DNA of 64,000 nt, taken from positions 124,001 to 188,000 of the forward strand of contig NZ_JAMYJR010000001.1 in the NCBI RefSeq assembly GCF_024137025.1, given 5' to 3'. The number at the start of each line of letters is the position of its first letter. The first letter of the stretch is position 1. Under the pieces are notes generated by a model that was given only the letters and a program-made list of their open reading frames with translations, was not told where the DNA came from and did not search any database. A program made the position numbers and the translations under genes. This document shows positions 53,841 to 62,801 of this stretch, piece after piece. This DNA is from Paractinoplanes aksuensis (lineage in GTDB: Bacteria; Actinomycetota; Actinomycetes; Mycobacteriales; Micromonosporaceae).

Positions 53841-55343
53841 TTACTTCTCCACCAGATCGGTCAGGGGGGTGGGCTGGCTGATGTTGGCGGGGGCATTCCA
53901 CTTCTGCAGTTCTGAGGTGTTGCAGACGGAGACCTTGACCTTGCTGGTGCCGTCGGAGTGGAAGTCGTTCGCGACGCCGCTGGACTGGTCGGTGGGTTGC
54001 AGGCAGTAGCCCTTGTAGTCCTTGATGCGGTAGCTCGTGCCGTAGTCGCCGGTGTCGTGGTACACGGTCCAGGTCAGGTTCTGCTGGGCCTGGACGGCGG
54101 CCGTTGCGCACTGCACGACCGTCACCCACGAGGTGGCCGTCACGATGCCGGGGGAGCGCAGGCAGTAGTTGTTGGTGGCGTTGCCGTTCTTGCTGTTGCT
54201 GGTGGCGTTCGTGTTGTTGACGATGATCGGGCCGGTGGCGGTGATGTTCGGGATGACCGGGGTGGGGTGGACCCACTGCTGGTTGAAGTCGACCACGCCG
54301 CCGGGGTCCTGCTTGCAGAACCAGGCGATCATGTACGTCGCGCTCATCGACTTGCTCGTGACGTCGAGGCAGCGGCTGAACTGGGCGTAGTTGACCAGCT
54401 GGTTGGTGTTGTCGCCGGCCATGCCCGCGCCCACGCCGGTGGCCGAGCGCCAGATCACCGTGCTGCTGTTGCCGGAGCACGAGCCCAGCACCACGGCGCG
54501 GTCGGTCGTCGAGCCGGGGGCCTTGACGTTCACGCAGGACGCGCCGTCGGATTTGCTGGCGGGCGTCGTGCTGTGGAACTGCGAGCTGCCGTCGAGCGCC
54601 CACTGGAAGGTGGTCGTGCGGACCGTGGGGCAGGCCTGGAAGACCAGCGCGGTGCCGGCCTTGCGGTCGCCCGAGAACAGGCACATGCCGCTCTGCGCGT
54701 CCGAGGACTCGGAGTTGATCATCTTGAGGTAGAGGTCGGCCGTGTAGCCGAACTGCTGGCGGCTGCTGCCGTCGCACGGGGCCATGAGGACCGGGTTGCC
54801 GGCCTTGGGGGCCTTGCTCGAGCCGGAGTCCATGCACTGCTGACCGAGGGTGGAGCTGTTGATCCGGATCTGGCCGCCGGGGATGTTCGTGTTGCTGGTC
54901 GAGAACACGTAGGTGGCGACCAGGGTCCGCTTGATCTGGCCGCTCGTCCCGACCGAGGTGACGATCGCCGTGGTCGGGACGTCGGTGGCGGGGCACGGGA
55001 TGTTGAGGGCGTCCTGGTCGCGGTACTGCAGGGTCACGGCGTACGCCAGTTTCTCGCCGTTCGATTTGAGGCCGGCGTCCCCGGTGAGCGTGCACGGGGG
55101 CAGGTTCTCCAGGTATCCGCTCTGGGTGTCCTGGTCGGCCGCGGCGCGTACGCGGGCCATCATCACGTCCATGCCGGCCTGGGCGGCGTTGACGGCCGAG
55201 TTGCGTTCGGCCAGGTTCTGGGTGGACCGGATCTGGCGCAGGACCATCGGGACCAGCAGGGCCGACAGTGACAGCACGACGGTGACGACGAGCATCGCCA
55301 TCGGCATCGAGCCGCGGTCCTCGCGGAGCCAGGAGTGCCTCAT
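53841..55343 (-). CDS. PilX-like membrane-anchored protein with ricin-type lectin domains
   Basis: 500 aa. Short cytoplasmic start, one hydrophobic helix (about 14-35, MPMAMLVVTVVLSLSALLVP) and RQIRSTQNLAERNSAVNAAQ as in PilX/PulK-type minor pilin genes. From about residue 160 onward there are Cys-rich beta-trefoil repeats with Q-x-W motifs (FQWALDG, NQQWVHP, LQKWNAP), the ricin B-type lectin signature. Third gene of a prepilin-like operon, overlapping the second by 4 bases. A carbohydrate-binding tip subunit is the likely role. Confidence 0.72.
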   Translation of the reverse strand: MRHSWLREDRGSMPMAMLVVTVVLSLSALLVPMVLRQIRSTQNLAERNSAVNAAQAGMDVMMARVRAAADQDTQSGYLENLPPCTLTGDAGLKSNGEKLAYAVTLQYRDQDALNIPCPATDVPTTAIVTSVGTSGQIKRTLVATYVFSTSNTNIPGGQIRINSSTLGQQCMDSGSSKAPKAGNPVLMAPCDGSSRQQFGYTADLYLKMINSESSDAQSGMCLFSGDRKAGTALVFQACPTVRTTTFQWALDGSSQFHSTTPASKSDGASCVNVKAPGSTTDRAVVLGSCSGNSSTVIWRSATGVGAGMAGDNTNQLVNYAQFSRCLDVTSKSMSATYMIAWFCKQDPGGVVDFNQQWVHPTPVIPNITATGPIIVNNTNATSNSKNGNATNNYCLRSPGIVTATSWVTVVQCATAAVQAQQNLTWTVYHDTGDYGTSYRIKDYKGYCLQPTDQSSGVANDFHSDGTSKVKVSVCNTSELQKWNAPANISQPTPLTDLVEK

Positions 55344-55963
55344 ACCGTGGGCCTCGCCTTGCCGCAGTCGTTGGCCGTCAGTTTGCCGTTGTCCGAGAAG
55401 ACGTTGCTGGCGCTGGTGTTCAGGGCCGTGAACAGCACGTCGAAGGGCAGGCTGGTCACGCCGATCTGGCCGGTGAACCGCAGCCGGACCTGGGTGTGGG
55501 CGAGCTGGTAGTCGTTGCCCACGCCCGTGGTGCCGGGGCTGGCCGTGGCGAACGGCTGCGAGTTGGGCAGGTAGACCGTGAACGGCGCGATGCCGCTGGT
55601 CTGGACCAGGTCGGTGCCGATCGTGGCCGGTGCGCCCGGCGTCGTCGACGGCAGGTTCCAGGTCGCCATGGTCAGCACCCCGTTCCTGAGGACGAGTTGC
55701 CGGCAGCCGAGCGGGGTGGCGTACTCGAGGTACCAGGTGCCGTTGACCTGTCCCGGTGTCGAGACCCAGCTGGCGTAGCGCAGCTCCTTGTCGAGCCGGC
55801 GGAAGCTGCTGGTGAGCTGGTCGCGGGCGGCGCCCGTGGTGTCGGCCCGGTTCAGGTTCGAGTAGACCCCGCTCAGGCCGGTGGTCACGATGATCATCAC
55901 GACCGACATGAGGCCCATGGCGACCAGCAGCTCGACCAGGGAGAACCCGTCGTCGTCGTTCAT
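55340..55963 (-). CDS. type IV prepilin-like protein (PilW/GspJ type)
   Basis: 207 aa. The start has the prepilin peptidase signature: a very short leader MNDDDG then FSLVELLVAMGLMSVVMIIV, with cleavage expected between Gly6 and Phe7 and Glu at mature position 5. The C-terminal part is beta-rich with an isolated Cys pair. Overlaps both neighbouring genes by 4 bases. Confidence 0.82.
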   Translation of the reverse strand: MNDDDGFSLVELLVAMGLMSVVMIIVTTGLSGVYSNLNRADTTGAARDQLTSSFRRLDKELRYASWVSTPGQVNGTWYLEYATPLGCRQLVLRNGVLTMATWNLPSTTPGAPATIGTDLVQTSGIAPFTVYLPNSQPFATASPGTTGVGNDYQLAHTQVRLRFTGQIGVTSLPFDVLFTALNTSASNVFSDNGKLTANDCGKARPTV

Positions 55964-57651
55964 GTGACCGTCCAGACGAGGGTGAGGACGCTGGTGGCGG
56001 TGACCGCCGTCGCCGTCGCCGTGACCGTGTACGCGCCCGCGGTGGTCGGCGTGCCCGTGATGGTGCCCGAGAGCGCGTTGTAGGTGAGCCCCGGCGGCAG
56101 ACCGGTGACCGTCACGACGGGGCTCAGGCCCAGCAGCGCTCCGTTGGTCTTCAAGGGCAGGGATACCGCTGTTCCCCGGACGGTTGTCTGGTCGGCCGCG
56201 GTGAGCGGGGGCGCGTTGAAGATCAGCGAGGTGGTGCTGTTGATGATGAGGACGATCCGCTGGCTCGCGCTGCCACCCGTGCCGCCGAGGCTGTCGGTGA
56301 CCGTGATCGTGGGCAGGAAGCGGCCGGTGACGTTCGCCTTGTCGTTGATCATGCCGTTCTTGCTGTTGATGGTCACGCCGACGGGCAGGCCGGTCGCGCT
56401 GTACGTGAAGTTGCCGTTGCCGCCGGCGCCGACCGCGGTCAGACTGACCTTGTCCTTGAGGTCGATCGTCTGGTCGGTCAGCGGGTTCAGGGTGACGATC
56501 GGGAACACCGTATGGGTGTAGGTGTTCGAGCCGGCGATGCCGTTCTGGTCGGTGGCGGTGATCGTCGAGGTATACGTGCCGGGGGTGGTGACCGTGCCGG
56601 TGATCGCGCCCGTGCCGGCGTCGATGGTGAGCCCGGGCGCGAGCGTGGTCGACGTGTAGACGTACGGGCCGACGCCGTTGGCCGCGGTGGCCTGCAGGCT
56701 GACCGCTTCCGAGATGTGGTTCGAGGCGTTGGCCGGTGGCACGACCGTGGTCGGCAGCACGACGGTGAAGGTGATGGGCTCGGTGTCGGTCCGGTTCAGC
56801 TTGTCGGTGACCGTGGTCGAGGTCGGGGTGATGCCGGCCGTGGTCGGGGTGCCGTTGATCAGCCCGCCCGGGGTCATCGACAGGCCGGCCGGCAGCTTGG
56901 CCACGGTCCAGGTGTTGGGGAGCTGACCGCCGCGCGCCTCGAGCTGGGCGGCCGCCGGGACCCCGCGATAGAACGTGACCGACTGGGTGAGCACGACCGG
57001 CGACGGCCGGTGCAGGTCGAAGTTGGGCTCCGGCGCCCGGCTGACCAGCGTCGAGGTGACGTACAGACAGGTGTTCGGGGGGTTTCCCGGCGCCACGTCG
57101 CACGAGTTGTCGGGCCAGGTGATCAGCACGACGGCCCGGAAGAACTTGAGGATCTTGGTCTTGTCGGCCGGGGCCGCACTGCCCAGCGGATAGACGCACT
57201 CGCCGGTGCCGGTCAGGTAGACCTCGCACATCCCGACGTAGACCATGCGGGTGTACTGGGTGCCCTCGACGGTCGTGACCTGGGCCGCGGTCGAGATCGG
57301 GGCGTCGGCGCCGTCGGTCGTCAGAACGGCGCTGTCCTCGTCCCGCCCGACCTGCATCGTGGCCAGGTAGGGCTTGACCGCGGCGGGCGCGGCCGCGAAC
57401 TGGTTCTCACCGGCCTGCTGGCCGTGCCCGCTCAGCAGTGAACTGCCCTTGAGCCCGCGCACCTGCTCCATCGCGGTGTCGGCGAGCTGGATGGCCACCT
57501 GCTGGGTGCGCTGCTTGTTGACGTTGCGCACGCTGCCGATGAAGAACGGCGTGCTGGCCAGCAACGTGATGGAGAGGATGGCCAGCGCGACGAGGACCTC
57601 GACGAGGCTGAAGCCCTCGTCGCCGGCGCCGCCGGGGGCCCTGTCGCGCAT
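55960..57651 (-). CDS. type IV prepilin-like protein (PilV/GspI type) with Ig-like (He_PIG) repeats
   Basis: 563 aa. Prepilin signature DEGFSLVEVLVALAILSITL near residues 11-30. After a pilin-like region of about 220 residues there are about four Ig-like units of the putative-Ig (He_PIG) type, each built round an LPAGLSM / GLINGTPTTAG-like phrase (LAPGLTI...GAITGTVTTPG, LPPGLTY...GTITGTPTTAG). First gene of the three-gene operon. Probably a surface-exposed pseudopilin that projects an adhesive stalk. Confidence 0.8.
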   Translation of the reverse strand: MRDRAPGGAGDEGFSLVEVLVALAILSITLLASTPFFIGSVRNVNKQRTQQVAIQLADTAMEQVRGLKGSSLLSGHGQQAGENQFAAAPAAVKPYLATMQVGRDEDSAVLTTDGADAPISTAAQVTTVEGTQYTRMVYVGMCEVYLTGTGECVYPLGSAAPADKTKILKFFRAVVLITWPDNSCDVAPGNPPNTCLYVTSTLVSRAPEPNFDLHRPSPVVLTQSVTFYRGVPAAAQLEARGGQLPNTWTVAKLPAGLSMTPGGLINGTPTTAGITPTSTTVTDKLNRTDTEPITFTVVLPTTVVPPANASNHISEAVSLQATAANGVGPYVYTSTTLAPGLTIDAGTGAITGTVTTPGTYTSTITATDQNGIAGSNTYTHTVFPIVTLNPLTDQTIDLKDKVSLTAVGAGGNGNFTYSATGLPVGVTINSKNGMINDKANVTGRFLPTITVTDSLGGTGGSASQRIVLIINSTTSLIFNAPPLTAADQTTVRGTAVSLPLKTNGALLGLSPVVTVTGLPPGLTYNALSGTITGTPTTAGAYTVTATATAVTATSVLTLVWTVT

Positions 57652-57739
57652 GCTTTCCTCCCGGCACGGTGGTCCGCATCTCCCTCATCTGCATGATCGG
57701 CATCATGCGGGAGGGCCTTAGCGGAACGTCGCCGGAAGG

Positions 57740-58240
57740 TCAGTGCTTGTCGTCGAGCCAGATGTTGTCGTGCTTGGCGTAGAACTCGGCCCGCTCCTCG
57801 TCCTCCATCTGCGCGATCCCGACCAGCCCCTCGAAGTAGGCCTCACGCGGCGCCCCGGGCGAGAAGTGCAGCAGCATCGAGGCCGGCTCGCCCGACACGT
57901 TCTTGAACCCGTGCAGGCCGCCGATCGGCACGTGCACGTAGTCGCCGGGCTCGGTGGTGACCCACTCCCGGCCGTTGTAGATGCTCATGCTGCCGGTGAG
58001 GATGTAGAACGACTCGGCGATCGAGCGGTGGAAGTGGGGATCGGGCCCGGTCACACCCGGCCCGCATTCCCAGCGGTAGAGCCCGAACAGCCCGCCGGTC
58101 GAGTCCCCGGAGGAGAGATAGGACACCCGGGTCCCGTTCGGATACTCGAACTCGGGTGGTGTGTCCCGGGGCCGGTAGGTGGCGCTGACTTCACCGGTGA
58201 TGCCGTGGTATCGCGACGGTGGATAGGTCATACCGATCAT
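57740..58240 (-). CDS. cupin-domain protein
   Basis: 166 aa, single-domain cupin: metal-binding motif 1 (DPHFHRSIAESFYILTGSM) and motif 2 (GDYVHVPIGGLHGFKN). Such small cupins are oxygenases, isomerases or sensors; nothing nearby narrows the role. The ATG at 58240 has GAGGG upstream; 58231 is an alternative. Confidence 0.85.
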   Translation of the reverse strand: MIGMTYPPSRYHGITGEVSATYRPRDTPPEFEYPNGTRVSYLSSGDSTGGLFGLYRWECGPGVTGPDPHFHRSIAESFYILTGSMSIYNGREWVTTEPGDYVHVPIGGLHGFKNVSGEPASMLLHFSPGAPREAYFEGLVGIAQMEDEERAEFYAKHDNIWLDDKH

Positions 58241-58319
58241 CTTGCCCTCAGGCCGCTGTCAGCTACCACCCAGCCAACGCTTCGGCTGGTTTTCGGTCCC
58301 GCTTGCTGTCATGAGTCCC

Positions 58320-59327
58320 ATGACAGAAGACTCGACCGACCGCCTGGAACGAACCCTCTTCGAGGTCAAGAAGGTCATCGTCGGCCAGGACCGTTTGATC
58401 GAACGCCTCATGACATCCCTGCTCGCCGGCGGCCACTGCCTGCTGGAGGGCGTCCCCGGCGTCGCCAAGACGCTGGCCGCCGAGACCCTGGCCACCGCCG
58501 TCGGCGGTTCGTTCCACCGGATCCAGTTCACCCCCGACCTGGTCCCGTCCGACATCCTCGGCACGCGCATCTACCGCGCCGGCAAGGAGTCGTTCGACGT
58601 CGAGCTGGGCCCGATCATGGCCAACATCGTGCTGGCCGACGAGATCAACCGCGCCCCGGCCAAGGTGCAGTCGGCGCTGCTCGAGGTCATGGCCGAGGGG
58701 CACGTCTCGCTCGGCGGCCGCACCTACCCCGTGCCGCGTCCGTTCCTGGTGCTGGCCACCCAGAACCCGATCGAGAGCGAGGGCGTCTACCAGCTGCCCG
58801 AGGCGCAGCGCGACCGCTTCCTCATGCGCGTGGTCGTCGGCTATCCCACCGAGCAGGAGGAGCTGGGCATCCTCTACCGCATGGGGGGCGCCCGCCCGGC
58901 CGCCCAGCGCGTGCTCGACCCGATGATCCTGCACGGGCTGCAGAACCGGGCCCGCGAGGTGTTCGTCCACCACGCCCTGGCCGAATACGTCGTCCGCCTG
59001 GTCCTGGCCACCCGCGAACCCGAGCGGTTCGGCCTGCCCGAGGTGGCTTCGCAATTGGCGTACGGGGCGAGCCCGCGGGCCACGCTGGGCCTCGTGGCCG
59101 CCGGCCGGGCCCTCGCCCTGCTGCGCGGCCGTGACTACGTGCTGCCGGCCGACCTGCTCGAGATCGCCCCCGACGTGCTCGCGCACCGCCTGGTGCTCTC
59201 GTTCGACGCGGTCGCCGACGGTGTGCAGGCCGAGGACGTCGTCCGCCGCATCCTCGAGGCCGTGCCGCTGCCGCTGATCGCCCCGGCCCAGGAGCACGCG
59301 GGGCCGGGCCTGGGGATGGCCGCATGA
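58320..59327 (+). CDS. MoxR-family AAA+ ATPase
   Basis: 335 aa (338 from an ATG at 58311). Walker A GVPGVAKT, Walker B IVLADEINRAPAK, sensor 1 LATQNP and the arginine-finger region DRFLMR are all present. MoxR ATPases act as chaperones that load or activate VWA-domain partners. Opens a MoxR-DUF58-VWA operon with 4-bp overlaps, a standard arrangement. Confidence 0.93.
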   Translation: MTEDSTDRLERTLFEVKKVIVGQDRLIERLMTSLLAGGHCLLEGVPGVAKTLAAETLATAVGGSFHRIQFTPDLVPSDILGTRIYRAGKESFDVELGPIMANIVLADEINRAPAKVQSALLEVMAEGHVSLGGRTYPVPRPFLVLATQNPIESEGVYQLPEAQRDRFLMRVVVGYPTEQEELGILYRMGGARPAAQRVLDPMILHGLQNRAREVFVHHALAEYVVRLVLATREPERFGLPEVASQLAYGASPRATLGLVAAGRALALLRGRDYVLPADLLEIAPDVLAHRLVLSFDAVADGVQAEDVVRRILEAVPLPLIAPAQEHAGPGLGMAA

Positions 59328-60286
59328 ACGAGGGCGGCTTCCGGGCCGAGCTGGTGCCGGAACGGCGGTTGCGCCGGCTCGAACTGATGATCACGCGGCG
59401 TCTCGACGGGCTCCTGCATGGTACGTACCTGGGCCTGCTGCCCGGTATCGGCAGTGAACCCGCCGGCAGCCGTGAGTACCGGCCCGGCGAGGACGAGGTG
59501 CGCCGGATGGACTGGTCGGTGACGGCCCGCACCACCGTGCCCCACGTGCGCACCGTGGACGCCGACCGCGAGCTCGGCACCCACGTCCTGGTCGACGCCA
59601 GCGCCAGCATGGACTTCGGCACCGCCGACCTGGAGAAGCGGGAGCTGGCCATCGCCGCGGTGGCGGCCGTCGGCTTCCTCACGCTCGGCAACGGCAACCG
59701 GCTCGGCGCCCACCTGCTCGCGGGCGAGGGCGTACGGCGTTTCCCCGCTCGCGGCGGCCGCCAGGCGCTGCTCTCGTTGCTGCGGGCCATGATGCTCACG
59801 CCCCGCAACCAGCAGGCGGTCGGCCTGGCCGCCGGCATACAGACGCTGCACCGCCAGACACCCCGCTCCGGGCTGGTCGTGGTGGTCTCCGACTTCCTCG
59901 ACGGGCTCGACGAGGACGGCCTGGGCCCGGCCGCGCCCGCCTGGGAGGAGCCGATGCGCCGGCTCGCCTCCCGCCATCAGGTGCTGGCCGTGCAGGTCGG
60001 TGACCCGCGCGAGCAGGAACTGCCCGACGTCGGCCTGCTGACGCTGGTCGACCCCGAGACCGGCCGCCGCCGCGAGGTGCCCACGGCCAGCCGCAAACTG
60101 CGCGAGCGGTACGCCGCGGCCGCGGCCCAGCAGCAGGCCACGATCGCGCAGGCGGTCAAGCGGGCCGGCGCCGCCCACCTTCCCCTTCGGACCGACCGCG
60201 ACTGGGTCGCCGACATCGTGCGTCATGTGCATGCCCGGCGGCGGCTGAGCCGGGGTGCCACGAAACCCCAGAGGAATTCGAGATGA
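59324..60286 (+). CDS. DUF58 protein (VWA-like)
   Basis: 320 aa. DUF58 signature SREYRPGEDEVRRMDWSVTA (about 46-65) followed by a VWA-like fold with DASASMDFG (about 88-96, DxSxS-like). No membrane segments. Overlaps the MoxR gene and the next VWA gene. Function in the family is poorly known; always with MoxR partners. Confidence 0.9.
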   Translation: MNEGGFRAELVPERRLRRLELMITRRLDGLLHGTYLGLLPGIGSEPAGSREYRPGEDEVRRMDWSVTARTTVPHVRTVDADRELGTHVLVDASASMDFGTADLEKRELAIAAVAAVGFLTLGNGNRLGAHLLAGEGVRRFPARGGRQALLSLLRAMMLTPRNQQAVGLAAGIQTLHRQTPRSGLVVVVSDFLDGLDEDGLGPAAPAWEEPMRRLASRHQVLAVQVGDPREQELPDVGLLTLVDPETGRRREVPTASRKLRERYAAAAAQQQATIAQAVKRAGAAHLPLRTDRDWVADIVRHVHARRRLSRGATKPQRNSR

Positions 60287-61233
60287 CCTGGCTTTCCCCC
60301 GAACGGTTGTGGCTGCTGCTCGGCGTGGCCGCGCTGGCCGTGGCCTACGTGCTGACCCAGCGCCGCCGCAGCAAGTACGCCGTCCGTTTCACCAACCTGA
60401 AGCTGCTCGACCGGGTGGCCCCGCGCCGCCCGGGCTGGCGGCGGCACCTGCCCGCCTCGCTGTTCCTGGCCATGCTGGGCCTGCTCGTGGTGGGCTTCGC
60501 CCAGCCCCAGGACCAGGTGCGGGTGCCCCGCGAGCGGGCGACGGTGCTGGTCGCGGTGGACGTCTCGCGGTCGATGCTGGCCGACGACGTCGCCCCGGAC
60601 CGGCTCAGCGCGGCCAAGGACGCGGCCCGCATCTTCATCGAGGACCTGCCTGAGCAGTTCAACGTGGGGCTGGTCGGGTTCGCCGGTCAGGCCTCGGTGT
60701 TCGTGCCCCCGGGCACCGACCGGGCCCAGCTCGGCGCCGGCATCGACCGGCTGGCCGACGGTTCGGCCGGGCAGGCCGGCACGGCGATCGGCGACGCCAT
60801 CGCGTCGGCGCTCGAGCAGATCCGCTCGGTCGACGCGGCCGCCGACGAGGACGTGCCGCCGGCCCGTGTGATCGTCCTGTCGGACGGCGCCAACACCTCG
60901 GGGCAGGACCCGGCCGAGGCGGCCCGCATGGCGACCGAGCTCGGCGTTCCGGTCGACACCATTTCCTTCGGTACGGCCGCCGGCACCATCGGCGACGGCC
61001 AGGCCGTGCCGGTCGACGGCGAGACGTTGCAGTCGGTCGCCGAGGCCACCGGCGGCCGCTACTTCGAGGCGGCCAACACCGAGGAGCTCCAGAACGCGTA
61101 CGCGGACATCGGCTCTTCCGTGGGTTATCAGACCGAGGTGCGGGACGTGTCCGCGCGCTTCATCGGCATCGGGCTCGGCCTGGCCGTGCTCGCGGCGCTG
61201 GCCTCGATGTTCTGGTTCGCCCGCCTCCCCTGA
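60283..61233 (+). CDS. VWA-domain membrane protein (BatA-like)
   Basis: 316 aa. Helix at about 8-25, second near 57-73, VWA domain with an intact MIDAS DVSRSM (Asp93, Ser95, Ser97) and a C-terminal helix (GIGLGLAVLAALASMFWFA). The VWA domain faces outward. Likely partner of the MoxR ATPase in envelope maintenance. Confidence 0.9.
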   Translation: MTWLSPERLWLLLGVAALAVAYVLTQRRRSKYAVRFTNLKLLDRVAPRRPGWRRHLPASLFLAMLGLLVVGFAQPQDQVRVPRERATVLVAVDVSRSMLADDVAPDRLSAAKDAARIFIEDLPEQFNVGLVGFAGQASVFVPPGTDRAQLGAGIDRLADGSAGQAGTAIGDAIASALEQIRSVDAAADEDVPPARVIVLSDGANTSGQDPAEAARMATELGVPVDTISFGTAAGTIGDGQAVPVDGETLQSVAEATGGRYFEAANTEELQNAYADIGSSVGYQTEVRDVSARFIGIGLGLAVLAALASMFWFARLP

Positions 61234-61252
61234 CCTCTGGAAAGGAACGCTC

Positions 61253-62110
61253 ATGTCTGGACTCGGCTCACCTCGCGGCCCGGAATTCCACTCGCCCGAC
61301 TGGGCCACGGCACCCTCACCCGGCTCTTCTACCGAGCCCGCGCACAGAGCGCCGCGCCGCCTGCCGGCCGCTGCCCTGGCCGCACTGGCCGTCATCGGGC
61401 TGTCGGCCGGGGCCGGGGGAGTCGCCGGTTACGCCGCGGGCCGCGACGACGACGGTGCCGAACCGGCCACGGCCGCCCCGCCGCCGGTCGGCGGGGTGCC
61501 CTCGGACCTGGTCGGGGCGGCGGCCCGGGTGCTCCCGGGCGTCGTGTCGGTGCAGGTGCGCACCGCCTCGGGCGGCGGCTCCGGCTCCGGGTTCGTGTTC
61601 GACGACCGCGGCCACATCGTCACCAACAACCACGTCGTCGCGGCCGGCGGGCGCGGCGGGAACATCACCGTCGTCGGCTCCGACGGCAAGCGCCTCAACG
61701 CCGAGGTGGTCGGCACCGACCCGAGCAACGACATCGCCGTGCTGCGGGTCGACGACGCGGGCGCGCTCGACCGGCTCGACCTGGCCGACCCGCGCGCGAC
61801 CCGGGTCGGCGAGCCGGTGCTGGCGGTGGGCTCCCCGCTGGGACTGAGCGGTACCGTGACGGCCGGCATCGTCAGTGCGCTGGACCGGCCCGTACGCCTG
61901 GGGGGAACTTCACGCCAGACGGCGGTGCAGACCGACGCCTCCATCAACCCCGGCAATTCCGGCGGACCCCTCGTGAACGCCCGCGGCGAGGTAATCGGGG
62001 TGAATACGGCCATCGCCACCCTGGAGGGCGGTGGTTCGATCGGGATCGGGTTCGCGGTTCCCATCGAACGGGCCCGTCAGGTCGCCGATTCCCTCATCTC
62101 CCGTGGATAG
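61253..62110 (+). CDS. HtrA/DegP-family (S1C) serine protease without PDZ domain
   Basis: 285 aa. Cytoplasmic N-terminus of about 35 residues, one helix (about 38-62) and an extracytoplasmic trypsin-like domain with an intact triad: His127 (TNNHVV), Asp160 (SNDIAV) and Ser236 (NPGNSGGPL). The chain stops at AVPIERARQVADSLISRG, where DegP/PepD relatives would continue into a PDZ domain, so substrate selection must differ. It lies directly before an MprA/MprB-like pair, the same neighbourhood as mycobacterial pepD. Confidence 0.9.
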   Translation: MSGLGSPRGPEFHSPDWATAPSPGSSTEPAHRAPRRLPAAALAALAVIGLSAGAGGVAGYAAGRDDDGAEPATAAPPPVGGVPSDLVGAAARVLPGVVSVQVRTASGGGSGSGFVFDDRGHIVTNNHVVAAGGRGGNITVVGSDGKRLNAEVVGTDPSNDIAVLRVDDAGALDRLDLADPRATRVGEPVLAVGSPLGLSGTVTAGIVSALDRPVRLGGTSRQTAVQTDASINPGNSGGPLVNARGEVIGVNTAIATLEGGGSIGIGFAVPIERARQVADSLISRG

Positions 62111-62117
62111 TCGAAGC

Positions 62118-62801
62118 ATGCGGTTGCTGGTGGTTGAGGACGAGGAAGATCTGGCGGAGGGCCTCCGGGTGGGGCTCGCCCGCACCGGTTACGCGGTGGA
62201 CGTCGCGCTCGACGCCGCCCAGGCCTATGACCGGCTGACCGTCAACGAGTACGACCTGATGCTGCTCGACGTGAACCTGCCCGACGGCAGCGGGTTCGAC
62301 CTGTGTCGTTCGCTGCGCACCGGCGAACTGCCGACTCCCGGCGACACCGATCCGCGGGTGCTGATGCTGACCGCCCGCGGCGGGCTGGACGACCGGGTGC
62401 GCGGACTCGACGACGGGGCCGACGACTACCTGGTCAAGCCGTTCCACCTGGCCGAGCTGCTGGCCCGCGTGCGGGCCCTGCTTCGGCGTGACGGCGGCGG
62501 GGGTTCGGCCCAGCTCACCGTGGGCGACATCGTGCTCGACGCGGCCCGCCACACGGTGACCGTGGCCGAGCGCCCGTTGTCGCTGACGCCCAAGGAGTTC
62601 GGCGTACTGGAATATCTGATGACCCGGCCCGGGCACGTGGTCTCGAGCGAGGAACTGCTCGAGCATGTCTGGGACGCCAACGCCGACCCGTTCACCCAGA
62701 CCGTGCGGGTCACCGTGGGCACGCTGCGGCGCAAGCTGGGCGAGGGCTCGATCGAGACGGTGGTCGGGCGCGGCTACCGGCTGCGGGAGGCGGCGGCGTG
62801 A
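62118..62801 (+). CDS. OmpR-family response regulator (MprA-like)
   Basis: 227 aa from the ATG at 62118. Receiver with acidic pocket (VVEDEED), phospho-Asp51 (LMLLDVNLPDG) and conserved Lys (YLVKPF); winged helix from about 130 (LTPKEFGVLEYLMTRPG, then VRVTVGTLRRKLG). Starts 7 bases after the protease gene and overlaps the kinase start by 4 bases. Confidence 0.94.
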   Translation: MRLLVVEDEEDLAEGLRVGLARTGYAVDVALDAAQAYDRLTVNEYDLMLLDVNLPDGSGFDLCRSLRTGELPTPGDTDPRVLMLTARGGLDDRVRGLDDGADDYLVKPFHLAELLARVRALLRRDGGGGSAQLTVGDIVLDAARHTVTVAERPLSLTPKEFGVLEYLMTRPGHVVSSEELLEHVWDANADPFTQTVRVTVGTLRRKLGEGSIETVVGRGYRLREAAA

